Positions 1 through 8,776 of a stretch of 64,000 bases of DNA are shown here, piece by piece. The stretch spans positions 1,302,001-1,366,000 of the forward strand of contig BCIO01000001.1 in NCBI GenBank assembly GCA_001599975.1, in the 5' to 3' direction. The notes beneath the pieces are model-generated. The model was not told the origin of the DNA, made no database searches, and was given only the letters and a program-made list of their open reading frames with translations. The stretch's first letter is position 1; each line of letters begins with the position of its first letter. Source of the stretch: Cystobasidiopsis lactophilus. Its lineage: Eukaryota; Basidiomycota; Agaricostilbomycetes; Agaricostilbales; Chionosphaeraceae. The position numbers and the translations under genes are program-made.

Positions 1-131
1 GAGTCGTCATTGTCCGCCCGCACCTGTCCAAAAACTGGCCGGAGCTGGGAGACAGCACTCTTGCCGAGCGACTTCCATCTGCTCTCTCAGAAACTTGTGG
101 CCTTGTTTTGACCTTTCGAAAAGTTACGATC

Positions 132-1392
132 ATGCCTTATACTCTCTGCATTATTGGCTGTGGAACGATGGTGCGCGCACCCTTAAACCTGACTGTCAAA
201 ATGTTTCTGACTCCCTGCATGTCTTTCAGGGAATAGCCATCCTTTCCGGCGTCCTAGACTCCATCGCCCACCCCTCTTCTACCACCCCTGAATCAGGCAG
301 CAACACGCCATCGAGCAGCCTGGCCAACCTGCAGGAGGCAGGAGGGTCGACGCCGAACAAGTTCATCGCCTGCGTCTCGAGGGAGGAGTCGGTCAAGAAG
401 CTCCGCAAGCTGTTTGCCAACTCGCAAGAAGTGGAGGTCATGGCCGAGCAGAACGTTAAGGCTGTCCAAGCGTCGGACGTGGTTTTGCTCTGGTGGGCCC
501 CTTCCCACCCTTACCTTTTGAAAGTTTGAACACTTTCTTATAGAGTTGGTCTCCGGCTCGCAGTTGCAAACCGCAAATGGTGCAAACAGTCTTAGAAGAG
601 CAGGGCATGGCGGAGGCCATCGAGGGCAAACTGGTCATCTCCATCTTGGCCGGCATGACCATCTCCCAAATCCAAGCTTTGGTTCCCGCCACCTCGACCG
701 TGGTCAGAGCCATGCCCAACACCCCTACTCGCGTTCGTCCTGCTTTCCCTTTTAGATCACTTTCCCCGAGTCTCAGGAAGCTGCCCTTGAGAACGAACAG
801 ATTAGAGAAGGGATGACCGTCCTCTCCACCATCCCCCATTCTTTGCCAAATTCCAACCTGATCAAATCCATCGTCCTCTCCCTCTTCCAGCCCATTGGCA
901 AGTGCCGGTTCCTGGACGAGAAGCACTTTGACGCGGCCACCGCCGTTTGTGGGTCCGGCCCCGCGTTTGCGCTTTTGGTGTTGGAGGCAATGGCCGATGG
1001 AGGGGTCATGATGGGGCTGCCGAGGACCGAGGCGCTGGAATTGGCTGCTCAGAGTGGGTGGTCTCGTCACTTTATCCAAGGAGGACTTGTGTCTGATGGG
1101 ATTGAGCAATGAATTTCGACCTACAGCCATGCAGGGCGCAGCAAGGATGGTCCAACACACAGGCCTACATCCAGCAGCCATCAAGGACAGCGTGACCAGT
1201 TGCGTGGCTTTCCCCCTTCCTAGATGTGCCACAGTGCTCATTGTCAGGGTTTCTGCGCTGCGAACAGCCCCGGGAGGATGCACCATCGCCGGCCTCTTGA
1301 CCTTAGAAGACGGCAAAGTCAGATCCACCATCGCCAGGTGCATCCAAGTCGCCACTCAGCATGCGGCCGGGTTGGGTGGGCCCAAGAAATGA
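132..1392 (+). CDS. PRO3: Pyrroline-5-carboxylate reductase (proline biosynthesis)
   Basis: Catalyses the last step of proline synthesis, NAD(P)H-dependent reduction of pyrroline-5-carboxylate, normally in the cytosol. The start MPYTLCIIGCGTM followed after an intron (171-229) by GIAILSG makes the Rossmann glycine motif GCGTMGxA. Later exons carry the family blocks VVRAMPNTP, AVCGSGPAF and EAMADGGVMMGL, and the C-terminal signature TAPGGCTIAGL before the stop at 1392. At least five short introns interrupt the gene. The order and spacing of blocks fit the roughly 280-residue family. A Ser/Pro-rich insert (about residues 25-50) is longer than in bacterial enzymes but common in fungi. The ATG at 132 is chosen because it starts directly on the nucleotide-binding strand. 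Confident call; the exact fourth and fifth introns are less certain. Confidence 0.93.
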
Positions 1393-2058
1393 TATCTGCC
1401 TCTGCCTCTGCCTCTCAACCTCTTGCATTCTCAAAAGCGTTGCATCCTCGAGCATCTGGCCCCCTCCTGAGAAAGCGGAAATCTTGTGTGGTTTCAAAGA
1501 AGAAGAAAAGCATGTACAATGGTTCCTGAAAATTTTGAAAGAGGGTCGGAGGGAGAAAATCATGCACTATGATTGGGAGAACGAGGCGTAAGCGGCGCTG
1601 GACATTTCGGAAGATGTGGTGGGTGGTTGAGAAGTGGGAGTTTGGTTGAAAGATTGGGCGAGGGGAGAGAGAAAGGATGCCTTGAGTTGTGCCCCCAAAC
1701 CCGATCGGCCGACTAGGATAGCGATCAACGCCCCTTTGCGCGACAACAGGGTGAGGGAGACAAGCCCAAGGTGAGAAACAACAGCAAAAAAATGAAAGAT
1801 GAAAAGAAGGTAAGTGTCCATCCTTTTGTGTCTCCTTTGTCCGTTTTCCCAAAGAAATCCCGCTGTTCGGTAGTTCCACCGCCACCAGAAAGAACGCCAG
1901 GGGAAGGAGGTGAGGTAGTGAGAGGGAGGGGGGGGGGCCGAGAACAACAACTACAAATCGATCACAGACGGACGGGCGCCCAGTTGAACGATGATGCGTT
2001 TAGTAGTTGTAGCCTTCGCCATATCGGCCTCCTGAGACTGTAGGATTCACCCTTCACA
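1393..2058. other. Intergenic region between two convergent genes
   Basis: This is the 3' side of both neighbours. It holds long purine-rich and G-rich tracts on the plus strand (pyrimidine-rich on the minus strand), including a homopolymeric G run near 1930. Open frames here are low-complexity and show no recognisable protein. A good donor-like sequence near 1808 (AAG followed by GTAAGT) stands alone, without a supported exon. Confidence 0.5.
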
Positions 2059-3265
2059 TCAGATCACAGACACCTGATGGGGTAGGAGCATCGTCCCACC
2101 TTGAGTTCCCTGGCGGCTGACGTATTCGTAACCCGGGTTGGAGCCTAGGCTCTGCTGGGAGGAGAGCTGGCGGGGCATCTGGTAGTCGGGCACGCTGCCG
2201 ACGGCCGAGGGCGCGTAGGCGGACCGGTTGGTGGGCGGGTAGGCTGGCGCGGCGCCGTATGCTCCTTGCCTGTGAGCATTCCTCCAAACCATTGAACTCG
2301 AGGACCCAATGAAAGGTAGGAGGGCTGCTCACACTGATGCAGCCGGTCGGCTTCCATATCCACTGTGCGAGCGCAGAGTGTGAGCAAAAAGTGGTGAGCG
2401 CGGTGCACAGGGGTGTGAAAACTGACACTTCGCTCATGAGCCCCCGCTGGGAGCCGGCAGCCGAGCCCCACGAGTTGGTGCGCTTGACCGAGTGGTCGCC
2501 GGTGGAGTTGATGGAGGGCGAGCGACCCAGGCCAGCGACCGCGTCTGGGTCTTCCGGCGTCCAGTCGATCGGGTTGAGCCGGTCGTTGAATCGGCGCGAG
2601 GGCGAGAACTTCCACTTGCGCAGGATGCTGTGCGCGAACCAAAGGTGTGTGAGCTCAGCGAAGTCCAAAAGATCTCAGGAGGGAAGGGCAACACACGTCC
2701 AGATAGCTGCGACAAGGCCGACCGCGCTAGCAACCGAGACGATGATGATGAGCGCCTTCTTGCCGATGCCAGAGTGGTGCTCGTCGTCCGAGTTGTTGTC
2801 CGGTGCCGAGCTGGCCGACTGGGACTCGACGGACTGGGTGGAGGTGATGTCGACCGTGGCGACGGAAGGGGTTGAAAGGCTGGAAGACGACTTGGAGGAC
2901 GAGGACGCGCTGCTGGACGATGCCGACGAGCTGGAAGACGATGAGGAGGAGGACGAGCTGGAGGAGGAGGAAGTGGGCGACGAGGCCGAGCTGGGGGAGG
3001 AGGTCGTGGAAGAGTCTAGGCCTGACAAGAGGGTGTCGAGCAAGCCGCCGCCTCCTGACGAGGTTGCGCCGCCGGCGTCGGGCGTGCTGACGGGCGTGAG
3101 GACCGTGTTGGGGTTGTTGGTGGCGGCGCCGCCGACGGTGATGGGGTCCGCCCTCTTGGCCAAGTGGTTGCGAGGCTTGTGCGCGACTTGGACCATCCGC
3201 GCCTCGCTCGCTGCCACTGCCACGGCCAGCGCTGTCACGGCCCAGCCTAGCTTCCTGTTTGCCAT
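2059..3265 (-). CDS. Secreted-type single-pass membrane protein with Ser-rich ectodomain (Mid2/SKG6-like architecture)
   Basis: Probable plasma-membrane glycoprotein, perhaps a cell-wall stress sensor or anchor; the function is inferred from architecture only. The ATG at 3265 opens a signal peptide (MANRKLGWAVTALAVAVAAS). A Ser/Thr-rich ectodomain follows, with a near-pure poly-serine run encoded at about 2880-3010, then a transmembrane helix (KKALIIIVSVASAVGLVAA). A basic cytoplasmic tail (LRKWKFSPSRRFNDRLNP) follows with SWG and Tyr/Pro/Gln-rich segments, ending PHQVSVI. Three introns fit the phase: after the TM helix (near 2690-2620), after GLMSE, and a short one near 2330-2280. The frame upstream of the ATG opens with TTG only, so 3265 is the start. 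No catalytic domain is visible. Confidence 0.75.
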
Positions 3266-3791
3266 TGCTGCTGCTGCCCTATACAAGCCGCTCTAAAAGG
3301 GGGTCGATTGCTGCCGTGTGTGTGCGCCAAAAAGAAGGGAGGCGAAGTTGTTGTTCGTGCCAAAATTTGCTTGCGTTCAAAGGAGGAGGCGAGTGTGGGT
3401 GGGTTCTCGATAGGCGGCCAGCGTCTACGAGAAATGCAGTCTAAGGGGGAAGGAGGCGGATGGGGAGAGAGCAACGTACGAGGCTAGCCCTCCTCGATTT
3501 CGTTTCAGCTTGCCTGCCCCCGATCGACTCGTGGTGGGAGCGGACAGAAAGCTTGCTCGTTGACAAGGTCCTTATAAGCGTGGCGGTGGTCGTGGACAAG
3601 GTGGTCGTCAACACAGTAGTCCTACTTGCGAGCCGGACGTCTTGTTGTTTGCAGATCGAGTCGTGGCAATCGAGAGACGCGTCTTCCGAGCTCCATTTAG
3701 AATGGCATGCAACTTGGGTCTACTGCCTTGCAGATTGCAAAGCTACTACTAGTACACATGGGTTCTCACCGGCTGGTCGTGATAAAAGCAT
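3266..3791. other. Promoter region of the Ser-rich protein gene
   Basis: This lies between two minus-strand genes. It contains the promoter and 5' leader of the Ser-rich gene and the 3' flank of the next gene. A 112-codon plus-strand frame (3460-3798) begins with ATG but has low complexity and overlaps the end of the neighbouring gene, so I do not call it. Confidence 0.45.
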
Positions 3792-4391
3792 TCAGTAGCC
3801 AGCGCCACCAGCCGCCGCACCGACTGGGATCTCGTCCCGGCGCTCATCGTGCGCGTTTTCTGCTCGTCAGTGCTTGAGTTTAATGCTAGTTGTGCTGTCA
3901 AAGATAAAGAAGACGCACCGACAGCCTTGCCCCAAATTTCAGCCAGATCGACATCTCGCTTCTCGTTGCCAAGGGGAACGGGCCACAGTGGGATGACCTC
4001 GCGCTCTTCCACCGGCACTGCCTCGACAGCCCTGCTACCCAGAGGCACCACGTCCTGCCTCTTGTCCACATCTTCCCGCCCAAAGCGAACGGAGCGGCGC
4101 TCTTGCTGCCCTGAAGGCGCGCCGATGAGAGGGTCTTGCGCTGGCTCGCTGGTGGACTCTTGTCGCTTTTGGAGGTCTCGCGTGCAAAGGCGAGTCCACG
4201 CGATGAGGCCGCATGCATCTGTTTGCAGAGCGAGGCGGCGATGAGGAAACGATTCATCGGGTGGCAAAGGCTTGCTCACTCTCTTGGCGCTTTTCGACAG
4301 CATCTGTTGATGGCGAAGATGCAATTTGGACTGGCGCTGCCATCGTCACCAAAGGCATGAGGGCCAAGAACAATGCGGAGTTGAAAAGCAT
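3792..4391 (-). CDS. Secreted precursor with repeated Kex2 sites
   Basis: Predicted 159-residue secretory precursor in three exons (4280-4391, 3919-4218, 3859-3792), joined by GTGAGC and GTGCGT donors with consistent phase. It starts with a classic signal peptide (MLFNSALFLALMPLVTMA, then APV). After that come four Lys-Arg sites: VEKR/QE, LQKR/QES, VDKR/QDV and NEKR/DVD, plus Arg-Arg sites. Three of the four KR sites are followed by Gln, which can cyclise to pyroglutamate. The mature segments are not sequence repeats; one contains two Cys (NACGLIAWTRLC). The tail is Gly/Ala-rich (PVGAAAGGAGY). This is the layout of Kex2-processed fungal peptides (repeat effectors, pheromone-like or surface peptides). 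I recognise no family. It could also be a propeptide-bearing small secreted protein. Confidence 0.7.
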
Positions 4392-4902
4392 TTTGGAGCA
4401 GTAAAGAGGGCGTTTGTTAACAGAAGCGAAGGACGAGAAGGGAGAGCGAATGCAGAAAGACAAGAGGTGCAAAATAGGCCTTTTTATACGCGACTTTTGT
4501 CCCAGCATGTGCAAAGCGGGCACAGCCGTCCAGGAGAAGCCCATCTCTTACCAAAAGCGGGCCCTCGAAAAAGATCCTGTCGATCCCCTTTCTGAGGCGC
4601 TAGGATCTTTTACAGGTGTGTAATAAGGTATTAGGAGAGCGGAAGATCTGCCAGATACCAAACGGAGCAACTTCACGCCCAGGGGCATTGACGGGAGGCC
4701 GCTTTGAAGTTGTGCAGGGCTTTGCCGTCGTGCGCCGATTGCACAAGGCATCGTAAAACAGGCTGTATGATGACATCTCGACGCAGACAGAACCAATCGC
4801 CAAGCAGAAAGACAAAGCAGCTGCCGGCAGGTGGCGCTTGAGAGGAGTTCTCGCGCTTCAAGGTGCACCGCGCACAATATCACAGCGGGCAAGTTGCTCG
4901 AA
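4392..4902. other. Promoter region of the Kex2-type precursor gene
   Basis: It holds the TATA box described separately. The rest shows no supported gene; open frames on both strands are Cys/Ser-rich without homology I can see, and most do not begin with ATG. Confidence 0.45.
4481..4488 (-). promoter_or_regulatory. TATA box of the secreted-precursor gene
   Basis: On the minus strand the sequence reads TATAAAAAGG, about 90 bases upstream of the ATG at 4391. The position and sequence fit a TATA-driven promoter, typical of strongly or conditionally expressed fungal genes. Confidence 0.5.
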
Positions 4903-5232
4903 TCACTTCAGCGCACTCCTGATGAGGCTGGAAGAGCGATTTATCAATCCCGCAGGAGCGTCATGGCCGCCACCCTCCAAGAGGCGCTTTTGGAGAGCAT
5001 CCACGATGTCGAAGTCGCTGCCTTTGGTTCCTCGTGCTCATTGAGAGACTTGATTCTTTCAAGTGCTCTGTGAACCTTGCCTCGAGTGCCGCACGAAGAA
5101 GGGCCGACTCTGCCAGATGGTTTGCGACGGCGTCTCTCATCTGTCTTCTTCCGCGTCGAATGCGTTCTTGTGTCTCGGTGACTACAGTTTCACCTGCTTC
5201 TGCCACTCAGTGTCCTGTTTCGCTGGTTTCAT
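4903..5232 (-). CDS. Possible small helical protein, three exons
   Basis: No family is recognised. A consistent model joins ATG at 5232 (MKPAKQDTEWQKQ) across a 53-base intron (5141-5193) to MRDAVANHLAESALLRAALEA. A 58-base intron (5018-5075, weak GTTCAC donor) then leads to SDFDIVDALQKRLLEGGGH and the C-terminus SSSLIRSALK. The total of 72 residues is charged and strongly helical. All three exons stay in phase, which is the main evidence; the second donor is poor. It is divergent from the next gene, only 26 bases away, so the two could share a promoter. It could be a conserved small subunit of some complex, but I cannot name one. Confidence 0.4.
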
Positions 5233-5258
5233 CCATCCCCCGCCGCCTTGCCTACGAA

Positions 5259-5683
5259 ATGGCCTCCCCAACGCTGCGCCGAATCTTGTTGGGTGTGGTC
5301 GTGATCTCTGCAAGTCTAGCTCTGTTGGAGCACGTCGCTTTGTACGTCTCCTCTCCTTACAGATGGTTGGGTGAAAGAAGTGATGAGCTCAAGCCGCTTC
5401 CCTGTCGCGCAGGCTACATGTCAACTCTTTACGCGATCTGAACCCCGTTTGCCTCGTCACGGCTTGCAACAGACAACCCACCGTCCTACCTATCATCATC
5501 CTTAAGCGGGGTGCGCCCGACACTTCGAACGACTTTCCCGGCACCGGCCTCTTCGTCTCCAACTCGACCACCCCCAAGATTTCAAGCCAACAAACCGGGG
5601 TGCTGGACGCTATATTCTGGTGGTCGGGAGCAGGATCGCTGGTTGTGGGAGGCATCTTCTCGTGGGCGGTCCTGTCGCTGTGA
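5259..5683 (+). CDS. Small membrane or GPI-type protein, hydrophobic at both ends (copy 1)
   Basis: A 117-residue protein in two exons (5259-5341, 5413-5683; intron GTACGT...CGCAG). The N-terminus MASPTLRRILLGVVVISASL is a signal peptide or signal anchor. The middle has three Cys (VCLVTACNR counts two) and an N-glycosylation site (SNST). The C-terminus ends in a hydrophobic segment (AGSLVVGGIFSWAVLSL) right at the stop. Such a terminal hydrophobic tail is either a second transmembrane helix or a GPI-attachment signal. The same layout recurs in the gene at 6446-6840. No known family is recognised. The splice joint restores a clean frame across the exon boundary, which supports the model. Confidence 0.6.
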
Positions 5684-6266
5684 CGCCGCGGACGACTTCC
5701 TCTCCAATTCTGCTGGGTGGCGACAGCTCACCAGTGCTCTCGCTGCCACTCGTCCGCTCTTCCGCTTCCTCTAATGCGGATAAATGCTCGACCAAGAGGA
5801 CCGGTACGGCTTCTTGTACGCCATCTGTCGTCCATCTCAGCTCCTCCGCTCGCTCTCGTGCCTCGCCCCGGATCATCTCCATCGAAGTAATCCTGGCCCA
5901 CACTGTCTCGGCTCGGCCTTTGTCGAAGGAAGTGATACTTGCCATGGGATTGGAAGTCGAAGGATGCAGTTTCGAACGTCGTTGGTGGGACTTTCGCAGG
6001 GGCGCGGCTCTCTGTGTGTTCAGTCTGGACCTTTGTCAATTATCAAGACAAGCCTGACCCCCAATACTTGACTCGCCAATGCCGACTCGACCTGTACCGG
6101 CGTCCTTTACGAAACGTCCGGCTCCGACTGCGTCGACGACCTGCTTCGAAGCGCTTCTTTTGGCTTCCGAGGCTCGCTCTGACGCGACTTGGTCGAGGTC
6201 GACAGCACCTGAGAACCTTCGAGCAACTAAGGCCGAAGATAGGTCCGAGACCCAGTACGCATCCAT
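5610..6266 (-). CDS. Doubtful minus-strand gene, helical acidic protein
   Basis: A phase-consistent model begins at ATG 6266 (MDAYWVSDLSSALVARRFSG), splices at a GTAAAG donor to an acceptor near 6010, and runs through a long charged helical stretch (RAETVWARITSMEMIRGEAR...). It ends ILLPTTRI at 5610. If real, it overlaps the convergent plus-strand gene by 74 bases at the 3' end. No homology is recognised. The plus strand of this stretch offers no better gene. Treat as tentative; transcript data would decide. Confidence 0.25.
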
Positions 6267-6445
6267 GAGCTTTTCTCCCTCGCTCTCGGGGACGAGCGAG
6301 CCGGGCACGCTGGTTCGTCAATCCTAGCCCTCTCTCGACCAGCCTTCTTCTCTCTTGATAGCATACTTCCATGTCCTTTGAGGACCTATTGCCGATCGAG
6401 CTCTGCCACCTTCTCTGCTCCATGCCTGCCGCACAAAAAGAGGTC

Positions 6446-6840
6446 ATGCGACCACCCTACTATCTGATCAGCCTGCTGTGGATCTTCGTCTTGTCCGCAT
6501 TGTACGTTGTTTCCTACGCTAGTCTATTTGCCAAAGCTCACGGGTAGCTAACAGAGCGGCACCTGCCTCCTCTGCCCCTACCCTACCCACTGCTAGCCCT
6601 TCAGCGACAGCCGGCACTCCACCACCATCTGCCACTCTAGAACCCCGCAATTTCTTTCCTACTCTACACTACTTCGATGGGCGCAATGCATCCGCATCAG
6701 TCAGCAATCTGCCCGGCGGCGCCCTCTTCCTTGTCACGCCCGACACGCTATCAAAACAAGGCTTAGGGACAACGGTGGGGTTGCTCAGCGGTGGACTGTG
6801 CATGGGGATGGCAATGGCCGCGTTGGTCATCTACACCTGA
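6446..6840 (+). CDS. Small membrane or GPI-type protein, hydrophobic at both ends (copy 2)
   Basis: A 113-residue protein in two exons (6446-6501, 6555-6840; intron GTACGT...ACAG). From the third in-frame ATG (6446) the sequence is a textbook signal peptide, MRPPYYLISLLWIFVLSALA, with an AxA-type cleavage site. An upstream in-frame ATG at 6371 would add a polar leader and is less likely. The mature part is Ser/Thr/Pro/Ala-rich, with one N-glycosylation site (GRNAS). It ends with a hydrophobic tail (VGLLSGGLCMGMAMAALVIYT) immediately before the stop. The architecture and intron position match the gene at 5259-5683, so the two may be diverged duplicates or members of a GPI-anchored surface family. 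Confidence 0.6.
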
Positions 6841-7024
6841 GGGCGCGAGGAGGGAGAGGGTGTCGGAAAGGGTGTCAAGTGGAACGGGCTATTCGAAGCA
6901 ATTGTGCGAAAGTGTTATCCAAACGATGCATTTTGGAATTGTTACAACATCAGAACTATCCCCAGCCAACGCCTCGCTTACAGGACCCAAAGTCCGTAGA
7001 GAACACCCGCCATCAGTCTTTCGC

Positions 7025-8260
7025 TCAGCTGTATCTGTAGGCAGCCTGTTTCGCCTCCAGCTCTCTGTTCGACGACAAAAGTCTCGTCCATCAACTATCG
7101 AATCGTTGATAGGGCAGGGCAATGCTGACGAACCTGACTCTGGCGGTCAAAGCGGTGATTTGAATCCTGGCGTCCTCCAGCTCCGTGGACGACTCTTTCG
7201 CCTGCTTGGCCTTGTACTCTGCTTGTTTGGCCGATGCCACTGTACGACTGCCTCAGATGTATCCCAGAAGAGAGATGAAAGGAGGCAAGACGATACCTTT
7301 GAGCCTGGCGATCCTCTCAATCTCCTTCCTCAACGGAGCCACCTCGGCCTCGATCAAGCTTTGTATCTTCTTCGGCAGCTCGTCCAGTTGCTCCAACAGC
7401 GGGCCCGACACTTCCGCCACTGTCGACCCTCCGCCGGGCGTGCTGGGCACACCACCTGCAGCCCGTTCCGAAGGGGTCGAGGGCATGAAGCCCACCGTCT
7501 TAGCTTGCTTCTTAGGCGGCGGCATCGAGCTCGGGTCGACCTCTTCGATCGGGTCGTCGTCGTCAGAATCGTCTGGGATCACCGCTCGACCTTTGCCTTT
7601 GAGCGGCGATTGCTGCGAGCTGAACGAGTCAAAAGCCGAGTCGGCCAAATCGTCCCATTCAGGGCTGAGCTGCCGGGTCCGCTTGTTGGTGTTGGCGGCG
7701 GCGGGCGAGTTGGGGGAGGAGGTGACCTGGCGGAGTGCGGTCGAGGACCGGATTGGCGAGGCCGAGTCGAGGGTCTGGGAGGAGGACTGCGAGGCCGAGG
7801 TCGAGTCGCCCCAAGCGAAGAAGGAGCAGGTGTCCGTGGCGCACTTGAAGAAGGGCTGTGGCCGGCATTCGTTGTGAGATCGTGCGGGTGGCAAATCTGA
7901 GGCTCAATGAAACGCTGCAGCTCACCCGGCCTTTGTTCGGCGAATCCTTCCTGGTCTGTCAGATCCGTCGCTTCATTACACTCCTGGCTGGGCGTATGAA
8001 GGGCAGCGCAGACTCACGATCAAGCGCCTAGAGACGTTGCCGCACTTGCACCTTGCTGGCTCCTCGCTGCTTGCCGACGCCCTCTCAGCCGCCGTCTGCC
8101 TGGACACACATAGAGCCGCTCACTCCAGGATGTCGTTGCCATATCGATACGACATTGAGTGCAAACCGGTTTTTGGTGCAGGTCGAGGTGTGGGCGCAAG
8201 AGTCTGCCCTTGCTCTGGGTCCGCCGATTTCGAGGCTCGGGAACTTGTGGCTTCGCTCAT
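7025..8260 (-). CDS. GRF-type zinc-finger protein with C-terminal coiled coil
   Basis: Probable nucleic-acid-binding protein. The GRF zinc finger is rebuilt across three exons: CKCG..., then ...RPDLPPARSHNECRPQP, then FFKCATDTCSFFAWGD. The CxC, FxKC, C and FFxWxD signature is that of GRF domains in topoisomerase III, NEIL3 and APE2, which bind single-stranded DNA. After it comes a disordered Ser/Pro-rich region with an acidic patch (PDDSDDDDPIEEVDP). A coiled-coil segment follows (LLEQLDELPKKIQSLIEAEV..., KQAEYKAKQAKESSTELEDA), ending AAYRYS. The start at 8260 (MSEATSSRASKS) depends on a weak GTCGTA donor and is less sure. The protein lacks any nuclease or topoisomerase domain, so it may be an accessory DNA-repair or replication factor (inference). 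Confidence 0.75.
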
Positions 8261-8332
8261 AGGTGCTCTAATAGGCTCTATCTAGCTCTGTGTGGCCAAT
8301 GCGGCCCTTGAAGCTCGGTCTGCGCCATCCAG

Positions 8333-8574
8333 TCAAGCCAGGAACGCGAACACACGCGCGAGCTTGTCTCTGCCCTTCGCCCTCTCCTGCTCCTCTGTTG
8401 CCTTTGGAATGCCGTCTGGAGCTTGTTCAACACCATGTGTAGACCTGGAGGGCGTCGAAAACTGTCTGGTCGCTCGCTTCGCCCTGCTTCGGACCGAACC
8501 TTGATCCTCTTTGCTCTCCCGATAATGGCGCTCGACCGGCTGGGGCTGATACGTTCCAGGTGTACATGGACCAT
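8333..8574 (-). CDS. Possible small protein in the divergent intergenic region
   Basis: The only supported frame here is a stop-bounded one with a protein-like C-terminus (VEQAPDGIPKATEEQERAKG, ending LARVFAFLA). It lacks an ATG of its own. It can be reached from ATG 8574 (MVHVHLE) through a 44-base intron. The stretch RATRQFSTPSR resembles mitochondrial targeting sequence. The evidence is weak: no family is recognised and the intron is at the short limit. Confidence 0.22.
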
Positions 8575-8776
8575 GTCTGAGGACGTGGCGCTTTTGGCAG
8601 AAGGCAGGTGATGAAGCGCCACAGCAAGAAGTCGTTCAAAGGCAATGGCAAGAAGGCGCTTCTTGCGAGGGCGTTCTCACCTTCAGCCACAGTCCATTAC
8701 ACACCGGGTCTGACACTTTGCTCGCCTCTTGGTTGGGATCCTTGTCCACTCTCGTCGAACCTACCTCCTCCCAACA

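Noticed and set aside
456-1355. A 299-codon minus-strand open frame
   Set aside because: Antisense to pyrroline-5-carboxylate reductase, which has all family motifs on the plus strand.
2337-3296. A 319-codon open frame on the plus strand, Glu/Asp-rich
   Set aside because: It is the reverse complement of the Ser-rich membrane protein; the acidic run mirrors the serine codons. The minus strand has a signal peptide, a TM helix and matching introns.
3460-3798. A 112-codon plus-strand open frame starting with ATG
   Set aside because: Low-complexity Val/Ser stretch, no signal peptide or domain, and it runs into the end of the secreted-precursor gene.
6791-7900. A 369-codon plus-strand open frame
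   Set aside because: It lies antisense to the GRF zinc-finger gene, whose spliced minus-strand reading shows a clear domain.
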